Part shown: positions 54,086 to 63,250 of the stretch, in pieces | Layout of the letters: each line of letters begins with the position of its first letter | Numbering within the stretch: the stretch's first letter is position 1 | Source of the DNA: Afipia sp. | GTDB lineage: Bacteria; Pseudomonadota; Alphaproteobacteria; Rhizobiales; Xanthobacteraceae | Length of the DNA stretch: 64,000 nucleotides | Direction of reading: 5' to 3' | NCBI GenBank assembly: GCA_024707075.1 | Contig: JANQAK010000004.1 | Location: forward strand, 434,001 to 498,000 | Translations under genes and position numbers: made by a program | Notes under the pieces: generated by a model | Database searches by the model: none | What the model was told of the DNA's origin: nothing | The model's input: the letters and a program-made list of their open reading frames with translations, nothing else

Positions 54086-54853
54086 ATGGAATGTCCGTTC
54101 TGCGCCGAGAAGGTGAAAGACGAAGCGCTCGTCTGCAAGCATTGTTCGCGCGATCTCCGCGTTGTGCGGCCGGTGCTTCTCGAAATTGAGGACATCGTCG
54201 CCGACATCGAAAAGGTGAGGCGCGAGTTCGACAATGTCAGCGCGCGACTGTACCGCCGCCGTCATCCGGTCCGATCCTTCGCGATTCACAGCATCGCCTA
54301 TATTCTGATTCCGACGATCCTGCTGGTTGCTGCGCACGTCATCGTCACTATCGTGCTGAACGTGTCACCGCTGTATCTGCGCATCGCATCGGTGCTGATT
54401 CCGTTACCGTTCGGTTTTGCGATCTATGCGGTTCAGAAAATCGGGTATCGCGGGGCTACCATTGTCGGAATCCTGACAGCGCTGCTCAGTGTGTTCTGCA
54501 TGCTGACCGTGACCGGTCTTAACGACCATGTTCCCATTCTTCCGGGCCCGTGGATCGAATGGCGCGAGGTGCTCGAATACTCCGCGAGCATCGCGCTGGC
54601 CTTCGTGACCGGTAACATCCTCGGCATTCTGATGCTGCAGCTTCTCGCCAGTTCCCTGTCGCAAGGCGACAAGCCGAATGCGGCGGCTTATCGCGTGGCG
54701 AAGATGTTGGGACCCTATGTCGGGGAGGATCAGCTTCGGCGCCGGGCGCGGCTTATTCAGGAGTTGATGAAGACGGCCGGCCCGCTGGTTGGCATTTTGT
54801 CCACCGCTGCGGGCTCCATCTATGCGGGCCTCAAGGGCATCGTTGGCTCATGA
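54086..54853 (+). CDS. Membrane protein with N-terminal zinc ribbon
   Basis: The product has 255 residues. The first 25 repeat the upstream zinc ribbon (ECPFCAEKVKDEALVCKHCS, then RDL). A short charged helix (DIVADIEKVRREFDNVSARL) follows. Four membrane helices lie between about residues 70 and 200 (including YILIPTILLVAAHVIVTIVL and IGYRGATIVGILTALLSVFC), then an amphipathic region (DQLRRRARLIQELMK) and a final hydrophobic stretch. The family is not recognised. Zinc-ribbon plus membrane architecture suggests a sensor or adaptor linking cytoplasm to envelope. It ends the cassette; clpX starts 352 bases later. Confidence 0.7.
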   Translation: MECPFCAEKVKDEALVCKHCSRDLRVVRPVLLEIEDIVADIEKVRREFDNVSARLYRRRHPVRSFAIHSIAYILIPTILLVAAHVIVTIVLNVSPLYLRIASVLIPLPFGFAIYAVQKIGYRGATIVGILTALLSVFCMLTVTGLNDHVPILPGPWIEWREVLEYSASIALAFVTGNILGILMLQLLASSLSQGDKPNAAAYRVAKMLGPYVGEDQLRRRARLIQELMKTAGPLVGILSTAAGSIYAGLKGIVGS

Positions 54854-55205
54854 TTGGCCGTCGGGAGCCGCCTGGCTGAGTTCCGCCAGCCATTCCCGTG
54901 TCATTCCCGCAACGCTGCAATGAATTCGACGCCGCAGGGGCCTGAAAAGGCGCAAAATTACGCCAAGATCGCGGAGTTGGGTGTTTTGGCAGTTAGCGAA
55001 TTCTTGATAGTCGGGTGGCACCATGATTGGCTAGGACTTGTGGGCTAAGGTGGCCGGGGATTCGATTCAACCGCGATTCTGCGCGGGAAATTGGAGTGCA
55101 GGGTCTTTTTTGGTACGGTTTTTGCTCCTATCTACACGTCATGCCGGTCTGTACCGGGATGGGGCAAACCCCTGAGACAAGATCGAGCGGCGGACGGAGA
55201 CAGGA
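54854..55205. other. Intergenic region before clpX
   Basis: These 352 bases contain no convincing gene. They must hold the clpX promoter, because the upstream cassette separates it from clpP. No terminator with a clear T-run was found after the membrane zinc-ribbon gene, so read-through from the cassette into clpX is possible. Confidence 0.45.
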
Positions 55206-56474
<1,269 letters not shown>

Positions 56475-56510
56475 AGCGCAGGAAACCGTTGAAGGTTTTC
56501 CGACAAAACG

Positions 56511-56535
56511 GGCTGCCGAATGCCCTTCGGCAGCC
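56511..56535 (+). terminator. Hairpin after clpX
   Basis: A 10-bp stem GGCTGCCGAA / TTCGGCAGCC with a 5-base loop, 36 bases after the clpX stop codon, followed by ATTGTCGTGTTC with few T residues. A probable, not strong, terminator. Confidence 0.6.
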
Positions 56536-56804
56536 ATTGTCGTGTTCGTCTCCGCTTTAGAATAAGCCAAGACTGGCAGGGGTTTTCGCTCTCTTGACAC
56601 CCCCATATGCCATAGCCACCTAATGGTGTGCTGCGGAACGAAGACCTTCCGAGATCTGCAGCAATCGACCCGGGCGGGTGAGTGGCCGTATCGCGGCCAG
56701 TGGCTCAAAAGAGCTCTTTCTTTTCCGGTACACACGGCACCTTGTGGCGGTTGCGTCAGTACGGCGGACTGCGTGCAAGGGGGCGCAACAAAAGGAATAT
56801 GGGC
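56536..56804. other. Intergenic region carrying the lon promoter
   Basis: The 330-base clpX-lon gap holds TTGACA at 56594-56599 within CTTGACACCCCCATAT. That mixes a sigma-70 -35 box with letters reminiscent of heat-shock promoters, but spacing fits neither consensus perfectly. Heat induction of lon is expected from other bacteria and is not proven by this sequence. Confidence 0.4.
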
Positions 56805-59230
56805 ATGACTGCCTCAAAGCCTCGTCCAACCATCGTTCACGGCGAAAGCCATTCCTATCCGGTGCTGCCGCTTCGCGACATCGTCGTCTTCCCGCATATG
56901 ATTGTGCCGCTGTTCGTCGGCCGCGAGAAGTCGATCAAGGCGCTCGAAGAGGTGATGAAGAACGATGCGCTGATCTTCCTCGCGACGCAGAAGAATGCGT
57001 CCGATGATGATCCTGCTCCGATTCCATCTATGAGATCGGCACGCTCGCCAGCGTGTTGCAGCTCCTGAAATTGCCCGACGGCACCGTGAAGGTGCTGGTC
57101 GAGGGTCTGGAGCGCGCCAAGGCCGGCAAGTATTCCGATCGCACTGATTTCTATGAAGCCGAAGCTGTGGCCCTTGCCGACGTCGACGCCAAGAGCGTCG
57201 AGGCGGAAGCGCTGTCGCGTTCGGTCGTGTCCGACTTCGAGAGCTATGTGAAGCTGAACAAGAAGATTTCCGCCGAGGTGGTGGGCGTCGTTCAGCAGAT
57301 CACGGATTTCGCGAAACTCGCGGACACCGTGGCATCGCATCTCGCCGTCAAGATTTCCGACCGCCAGGGCATCCTGGAAACGTTGTCCGTCTCCCAGCGC
57401 CTTGAGAAGGTGATGGGTCTGATGGAGAGCGAGATCTCGGTGTTGCAGGTCGAGAAGAAGATCCGCTCGCGCGTCAAGCGCCAGATGGAGAAGACCCAGC
57501 GCGAGTACTACCTCAACGAGCAGATGAAGGCGATCCAGAAGGAGCTCGGCGACGACGAAGGTCGCGACGAACTGGCCGATCTGGAAGAGAAGATCGCCAA
57601 GACCAAGCTCTCGAAGGAAGCTCGCGAGAAGGCGACGCACGAACTCAAGAAGCTGCGGCAGATGTCTCCGATGTCCGCCGAGGCCACGGTCGTGCGCAAC
57701 TATCTCGACTGGCTGCTGTCGATTCCGTGGGGCAAGAAGTCCAAGGTCAAGAAGGACCTCGTCGCCGCGCAGGAAGTGCTCGACAGCGATCACTACGGGC
57801 TTGAGAAGGTCAAGGACCGCATCGTCGAGTATCTCGCCGTGCAGTCCCGCGCCAACAAGCTGACCGGACCGATCCTGTGCCTCGTCGGCCCTCCGGGCGT
57901 CGGCAAGACCTCGCTTGGCAAGTCGATCGCGAAGGCGACCGGACGTGAGTTCGTGCGCGTGTCGCTGGGCGGCGTGCGGGATGAAGCGGAAATCCGCGGA
58001 CACCGCCGCACCTATATCGGCTCGATGCCCGGCAAGATCATCCAGTCGATGCGGAAGGCGAAGACCTCGAACCCGCTGTTCCTGCTGGACGAGATCGACA
58101 AGATGGGCGCGGACTTCCGCGGCGATCCGTCGTCGGCCTTGCTTGAGGTCCTTGACCCTGAGCAGAACGCGACGTTTGCCGATCACTATTTGGAAGTCGA
58201 CTACGACCTTTCCAACGTGATGTTCATCACGACCGCGAATACGCTCAATATTCCCGGCCCGCTGATGGACCGCATGGAGATCATCCGGATCGCCGGCTAC
58301 ACCGAGAACGAGAAGGTTGAGATCGCCCGCAAGCATCTCATCCCGAACACGATCACGAAGCATGGCCTGAACGCGAAGGAATTCGCGATCGAGGACGAGG
58401 CGCTGTCGTTCCTGATCCGCCGCTACACCCGCGAGGCTGGTGTGCGTAATCTCGAGCGTGAGCTCTCGACACTCGCCCGCAAGGCGGTGAAGGAGCTGAT
58501 GATCTCGAAGAAGAAGTCGGTGAAGGTGACGCCGGCGGTGGTCGAGGAGTTCCTCGGCGTGCCGAAGTATCGTTACGGCGAGATCGAGAGCGACGACCAG
58601 GTTGGCGTCGTGACGGGTCTGGCGTGGACGGACGTCGGTGGCGAACTGCTCACCATCGAAAGCGTCATGATGCCCGGCAAGGGCCGCATGACGGTAACGG
58701 GCAACCTGCGCGACGTGATGAAGGAGTCGATTTCGGCTGCTGCGTCCTACGTCCGCTCGCGGGCGATCAACTACGGCATCGAGCCGCCGCTGTTCGACCG
58801 CCGCGACATCCACGTGCACGTGCCGGAAGGCGCGACGCCGAAGGATGGTCCGTCGGCCGGTGTCGCGATGACGACGGCCATCGTCTCGGTGCTGACCGGC
58901 ATTCCGATCCGGCATGATGTCGCCATGACCGGCGAGATCACGCTGCGGGGCAGGGTGCTGCCGATCGGCGGTCTGAAGGAGAAGCTGCTTGCGGCCGCGC
59001 GTGGCGGCATCAAGACGGTCTTCATTCCTGAGGACAATGCCAAGGACCTCACGGAGATTTCCGACGCCATCAAGGGCGGCATGGAGATCATCCCGGTCGC
59101 GCGGATGGACGAAGTGCTGGCCAAGGCGCTGGTGCGCAAGCCCGTCCCGATCGTCTGGGAAGAGGACGTCAAGGCACTCGCCAAGCCGGATGCGGCTGAC
59201 GAAGCCGCGGGCGGCCTGACCGCGCACTGA
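56805..59230 (+). CDS. lon: ATP-dependent protease La (Lon), reading frame broken at 57019-57020
   Basis: The first frame (ATG 56805) gives the LON N-domain: [20 protein letters not shown] and [12 protein letters not shown], ending ASDDDPAP. The second frame continues with [20 protein letters not shown] and runs to 59230. It contains Walker A ([15 protein letters not shown]), Walker B and the Ser-Lys dyad domain with [20 protein letters not shown]. One missing base at 57019-57020 restores about 808 residues, the normal length. Lon degrades misfolded and regulatory proteins. Both halves are intact and conserved, so the break is probably a read error. A strong terminator follows. Confidence 0.95.
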
Positions 59231-59249
59231 GCGGCTTTTGAATGACATG

Positions 59250-59278
59250 AAAACGGCGCCTGAAAGGGCGCCGTTTTT
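59250..59278 (+). terminator. Rho-independent terminator of lon
   Basis: Perfect 11-bp stem AAAACGGCGCC / GGCGCCGTTTT with a TGAAAG loop and five T residues. Confidence 0.9.
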
Positions 59279-59443
59279 CGTTGTTGAATCGCGTGTTTTG
59301 AGGGGCGCGCCCTCTCCGAAACCGGCCGGCGTTTTCCGCGATCAGGCCCAAACAAATTCCGGACGGCAGGCGATGCCGGGTTGCGCCAAAGGTGCCCGCC
59401 CAGCTAAAACACGCGGGCATCGCCGGTCATTTGACGGCGTCGA

Positions 59444-59520
59444 GGGCGGTTAGCTCAGCTGGTTAGAGCATCTCGTTTACACCGAGAGGGTCGGCGGTTC
59501 GAATCCGTCACCGCCTACCA
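59444..59520 (+). tRNA. tRNA-Val (anticodon TAC)
   Basis: Acceptor GGGCGGT / ACCGCCT (first pair G-U), D-loop AGCTCAGCTGGTTAGAGC, anticodon stem TCTCG / CGAGA with loop TTTACAC (anticodon TAC), TTCGAAT loop and encoded ACCA. Confidence 0.97.
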
Positions 59521-59597
59521 GCCGTCACGCCGCCGCCATGTTGCGCGCCTAAGCCATCCGCCATCGTCGTCCCCCCCGTCAAAGCGCGATTCCTGCG

Positions 59598-59906
59598 ATG
59601 AAGTATTTCCTGTGCCGCTTCATTCCTCCCGGCCCTGATTTCCTCAAGACCATGACGCCCGAGCAGAAGTCGCTGATGAAGGCGCACGGCGAATTCCTGC
59701 AAACGCTGCTGGAAGAGGGCGGCGTCGTCGCGCATGGGCCCGTGGCCGATCCGTCGGGCGGCTGGGGGATGTCGTTGTTCGAGACCGCCGACGATGAAAC
59801 CGTGGATGACGTCCGCGCCATCGTCGCGGAAGACCCGATGGTCAAGGCCAATATCGGCGCGCGGTACGACGTGCTGCCGATGTTGCAGCTAAGGATGCGG
59901 AACTAG
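59598..59906 (+). CDS. YciI-family protein
   Basis: The 102-residue YCII domain begins MKYFLCRFIPPGPDFLKTMTPEQ and continues MKAHGEFLQTLLEEGGVVAHGPVADP. It ends with the family's GMSLFETADDE strand and a DPMVKANIGARYDVLP helix. The Asp-His pair typical of YciI (His in MKAHGEF) is present. The family is related to muconolactone isomerase-like folds, and few members are characterised. It is located just downstream of tRNA-Val with no close partner. Confidence 0.88.
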   Translation: MKYFLCRFIPPGPDFLKTMTPEQKSLMKAHGEFLQTLLEEGGVVAHGPVADPSGGWGMSLFETADDETVDDVRAIVAEDPMVKANIGARYDVLPMLQLRMRN

Positions 59907-59926
59907 GAATAATCAGATTTTGCCGG

Positions 59927-60015
59927 CGTCATTGCGAGCGAAGCGAAGCAATCCAGACCACATGCCAACAAGACAAGACTGGATTGCTTCGTCGCGAGCG
60001 CTCCTCGCAATGACG
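59927..60015. repeat. Palindromic interspersed repeat, CATTGCGAGCGAAGC type
   Basis: The left arm (CGTCATTGCGAGCGAAGCGA and AGCAATCCAG, 59927-59956) is matched in reverse by CTGGATTGCTTCGTCGCGAG plus CTCGCAATGACG (59980-60015), with a short centre. Arms of about 30 bases with small mismatches could fold into one long hairpin. Similar elements with the same ends are scattered in Bradyrhizobiaceae genomes. It sits between YciI and pepT and could also act as a 3'-end structure for both converging genes. Confidence 0.8.
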
Positions 60016-60023
60016 GATCAAAT

Positions 60024-61268
60024 CTACGCTCGCTCTTCCCAGATCGCCGCAAGGTGCACGATGGTGCGCACCGCCGCTTCCATGTCCTGAACGCTGACCC
60101 ATTCGAGGCGCGAGTGGAAGGCATGTTCGCCCGCGAAGATGTTCGGACAGGGCAATCCCATGAATGACAGGCGTGATCCGTCGGTGCCGCCGCGGATGCT
60201 GCTCAGGACCGGCTGAAGGCCTGCGCGGCCGATCGCTTCCAGCGCGTACTCGACCACTTCGGGATGACGGTCGAGAACCTCTTTCATGTTGCGGTACTGC
60301 TGCTTCACTTCGAGAGTGTAGGACGAGCGCGGAAAATCCTTCATGACGGCGCGCACGAGGTCTTCGAGCAGGCCTTCCTTTTCCTTCAGGCCCTGTTCGG
60401 TGAAGTCGCGCACGATCAGCGACAGCGTCGCGCTGTCGAGGCCGCCCTGAAGACCGACGGGATGCAGGAAGCCCTCGCGGCCTTCGGTGGCTTCGGGGGC
60501 CATGTCCTGCGGCAGCCGGTCCACGATCCGGGATGCGATCTTGAGCGCGTGCTCCATCTTGCCCTTGGCGAAGCCGGGATGCGCGCTGACACCCTGGATC
60601 GTGATGGTCACGCCGTCGGCCGAGAACGTCTCGTCCTCAAGATGACCCACGCTCTCACCGTCGATGGTGTAGCCGAAGGCGGCGCCGAGCTTTTTCAGGT
60701 CGACCTTGTCGGCGCCGCGGCCGATTTCCTCGTCCGGCGTGAACAGGATCTTGATGGTGCCGTGCCTGATCTGCGGATTGGCGAGCAGGATCTGCACCGC
60801 GTCCATGATCTCGGCGACGCCGGCCTTGTTGTCAGCCCCCAAGAGCGTGGTGCCGTCGGTGGTGACGATGTCGCCGCCGATCTGGTCGGCCAGCGCGGGA
60901 TGCTCCGCGGCGCGGATGATCTGCTTCGGATCGGCCGGCAGCACGATGTCGCCGCCCCGGTAATTGCGGACGATCTGCGGTTTCACGTCCTTGCCGGTGC
61001 AGTCCGGCGAGGTGTCCATATGCGAGCAGAAGCAGATGACGGGCACGGTCTTGTCGCTGTTTGCTGGCAGCGTCGCATAGACGTAGCCGTGCTCGTCCAT
61101 GTGCGCGTCGGCGAGGCCGAGGTCGCGCAATTCCTGAGCGAGCAGGCGGCCGAGGTCTTTCTGCTTTTCGGTGGATGGGCAAGTGGGGGACGATGCGTCG
61201 GATTGCGTGTCGATCCGGACGTAACGCAGGAAGCGGTCGAGGACGGTGTGGGTGAAGTTAGGGGACAA
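60024..61268 (-). CDS. pepT: Peptidase T (tripeptide aminopeptidase)
   Basis: The 414-residue M20B metallopeptidase has the first zinc ligand in CFCSHMDTSPDCTGKDV, the second in TLLGADNKAGVAEIMDAV, the Glu-Glu pair in FTPDEEIGRGADKVDL, and late ligands in IRGGTDGSRLSFMGLPCPN and GEHAFHSRLEWVSV. It removes N-terminal residues from tripeptides in the cytoplasm. The start is read as TTG at 61268, which lacks a strong ribosome site, so the first few residues are uncertain. It is flanked by palindromic repeats on both sides. Confidence 0.94.
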   Translation of the reverse strand: MSPNFTHTVLDRFLRYVRIDTQSDASSPTCPSTEKQKDLGRLLAQELRDLGLADAHMDEHGYVYATLPANSDKTVPVICFCSHMDTSPDCTGKDVKPQIVRNYRGGDIVLPADPKQIIRAAEHPALADQIGGDIVTTDGTTLLGADNKAGVAEIMDAVQILLANPQIRHGTIKILFTPDEEIGRGADKVDLKKLGAAFGYTIDGESVGHLEDETFSADGVTITIQGVSAHPGFAKGKMEHALKIASRIVDRLPQDMAPEATEGREGFLHPVGLQGGLDSATLSLIVRDFTEQGLKEKEGLLEDLVRAVMKDFPRSSYTLEVKQQYRNMKEVLDRHPEVVEYALEAIGRAGLQPVLSSIRGGTDGSRLSFMGLPCPNIFAGEHAFHSRLEWVSVQDMEAAVRTIVHLAAIWEERA

Positions 61269-61290
61269 GATGGGCGGCTCCGGTTTCGAT

Positions 61291-61380
61291 CGTCATACGC
61301 GGGCTTGACCCGCGTATCCATCTCACTTCGGGAAATACATTTCCTGGGAGATGGATTGCCGGGTCAAGCCCGGCAATGAC
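61291..61380. repeat. Palindromic interspersed repeat, GGCTTGACCCG type
   Basis: The left arm CGTCATACGCGGGCTTGACC plus CGCGTATCCATCTC pairs with the right arm GAGATGGATTGCCGGGTCAA plus GCCCGGCAATGAC (61348-61380), with a 24-base centre. The elements share the GTCAT...ATGAC ends with the 59927-60015 repeat but differ inside. It lies between pepT and hupB and is typical of intergenic repeat families in this bacterial group. Confidence 0.75.
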
Positions 61381-61493
61381 AATCTGGACATTGCGCGCGA
61401 TCTCGTGTCGGTGCCCCCAAAAGAAAACACCACCCCCGGCATCGCGCTTCGCGGGCCGGAATGGCGTTTGATCTCTGAGGCGGAAGGCCGGTC

Positions 61494-61793
61494 TTAGACG
61501 GCTTCCTTGAGTTCCTTGGCGGCGCGGAAGGCCACCTTCTTGCTGGCCTTGATCTGGATCGCTTCGCCGGTGGCGGGGTTGCGGCCCATGCGGGCGGCGC
61601 GCTTGCGGACCTGGAGGATGCCGAGGCCGACGATGCGGATGCGCTCGCCCTTCTTGAGGTGCTTGGTGATCTTGGTGACGAGGTCGCCGAGGATGGCCTC
61701 AGCGGTCTTCTTCGACAACTCGTGCTCTTCGGCGAGCGCGGCGGCGAGATGCTTGAGGGTCACGGTGGCCGGGGTAGCTGCTTTCTTCGCCAT
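61494..61793 (-). CDS. hupB: HU-family histone-like DNA-binding protein
   Basis: The 99-residue protein is of the IHF/HU family. A short basic N-terminal extension (MAKKAATPATVTLK) precedes the core LAEEHELSKKTAEAILGDLV, then IRIVGLGILQVRKRAARMGR with the DNA-binding beta-arm, and RNPATGEAIQIKASKKVAFR. Compared with canonical HU it has the extra N-terminal Ala/Thr segment seen in rhizobial copies. HU bends and compacts DNA. In related genomes hupB lies just after lon; here pepT, YciI and tRNA-Val lie between and the orientation is reversed. Confidence 0.95.
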   Translation of the reverse strand: MAKKAATPATVTLKHLAAALAEEHELSKKTAEAILGDLVTKITKHLKKGERIRIVGLGILQVRKRAARMGRNPATGEAIQIKASKKVAFRAAKELKEAV

Positions 61794-62013
61794 ATTTGGT
61801 CCTCCTCTAGGGCACGTGGCGGTGCGGAACTAACGATATATCAGGGCTTAGTTGATTCGGGAGCATTCTGACTACGAGTTTTGCCCGTAAACAGGCGCTT
61901 ATTTAAATCGACCATGGAAAAGAGGCTGACACACAAGGGGATTTGCAACAACCTTGACTTGGAATGTTCGCCCCTTTAAGTCCCACCTCCTGTGCGGTTC
62001 GTATTCGATCCAC

Positions 62014-62090
<77 letters not shown>

Positions 62091-62309
62091 CCCCTAAAAT
62101 CCTTCCATTTATTCAGTGGCTTATCGTCGGCGCGGTTTGTGCGATGCGCCTGTGCGCGTTTGGCCGCCTTGTGAACTGTGCTCTCGGCATTTCCGCCAGT
62201 TGCGATTGTGCGGTTTGGCAGTCGCGCGCAGTCCTGTATTGCTAGGGCGCGTCCGCTCCGGACGCCAAGAATTCCCTCTTAAAACGTATGTCAGGCGAGG
62301 AACGTCAGC

Positions 62310-62429
62310 ATGTCCGCCACCAGAACCGGGACCAACAGGAAATACAGGCTGGCCGTGATTCCCGGCGACGGCATCGGCAAGGAAGTGGTGCCCGAGGGCC
62401 TGCGGGTGCTGGAAGCGGCAGCAAAGAAG
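62310..62429 (+). pseudogene. N-terminal fragment of a tartrate/isopropylmalate-type dehydrogenase
   Basis: ATG 62310 opens [20 protein letters not shown] and [20 protein letters not shown], the N-terminal NAD-binding region of beta-decarboxylating dehydrogenases. The sequence is closest in style to tartrate dehydrogenase, which has the [14 protein letters not shown] motif. Homology stops at codon 40 (62429) where three unrelated codons and a TGA follow. The expected remaining 310 or so residues are absent from the window. The stop coincides with the truncated 3' end of the opposite-strand outer-membrane gene. See the finding on the junction. Confidence 0.7.
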
Positions 62430-62436
62430 TCTGCAG

Positions 62437-63119
62437 CGTGACGTGATCTTCGATGGCGGTCTCGCCACCGTCGAACTCGTAAATCTCGCTGCCGAAATCG
62501 TGCCACAGATACTCGGCCTTGACCGATACGTCGGTGCTGACCATGAACTCGGCGCCCAGGCCCGCGACCCAGCCGTAGCGCACGCCGCTCTCTTCGAAAT
62601 AATCGTCGTTCCAGTCGTCGATCGTCCAACTGGTGAGACCGGCGGCGGCGACGCCTGCCGTACCGTAGAGGAACAGCTGGTCCATGACGAAGCCGGCGCG
62701 GGCACGCAGGGTGCCGATCCAGCTGATGTCGGTGCCCAGGATGTCGTTATCCTGCGTACCGCTGTTGCCGGTGATGTCGGCCCAGGCGATATCGCCTTCG
62801 ACGCCGAACGCGAAGCTGCCCGACTGGTAGTTGTAGCCAGCCTGCACGCCCGCGAGCCACCCCGCGATGTCGTACTCGTCGATATCGTCGATGTCGTTGT
62901 CGAACTCCTCGTAGAGTCCTCGATCTCGACAACGCCCCAGCCGTAGCCCACATGGCCGCCGGCATAAAAGCCCGTCCAGTCCTCGGCGACGATGACCGCT
63001 ACTTCTTCGGCCTCGGGGATGTAGAGATCGGCTGCATTCGCGGCGCTCATGCCCACTGCCGTCGCGGCGCCCACCGCGGCAAGCGCCGCAAGGCCGTTGA
63101 TCAGGTGTTCCCGTGCCAT
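62437..63119 (-). pseudogene. Outer-membrane beta-barrel protein (Omp25/porin-like), 3' end lost and frame broken at 62916
   Basis: ATG 63119 (AGAGGA upstream) begins with a signal peptide (MAREHLINGLAALAAVGAAT, cleavage near ANAAD). The mature protein has the family's DWTGFYAGGHVGYGWG strand. The next frame supplies AGWLAGVQAGYNYQSGSFAF, GVEGDIAWADITG, TLRARAGFVMDQLFLYGTAG, VKAEYLWHDFGSE and ends EDHVTLQT. The final strand (usually VRVGVNYxF and stop) is missing, replaced by non-homologous sequence at the 62429-62437 junction. A missing base at about 62916 explains the frame change. Full-length members have about 230-250 residues, so only the last strand is lost. Confidence 0.7.
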
Positions 63120-63250
63120 AACATATCCTCTGTCCACAATTGGCCCCATCTTGCCGTATCGGCGACACCCGCGCTGTAACACTTGCGCCACAGTCGAACG
63201 CCAACCATACACAGTCGTGATCACCTCCGGCCACGTATTCCAAGGGTTCA

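Noticed and set aside
56594-56620. Heat-shock sigma-32 promoter of lon
   Set aside because: CTTGACA and CCCCCATAT are present but almost adjacent instead of about 17 bases apart, so they do not form a promoter pair.
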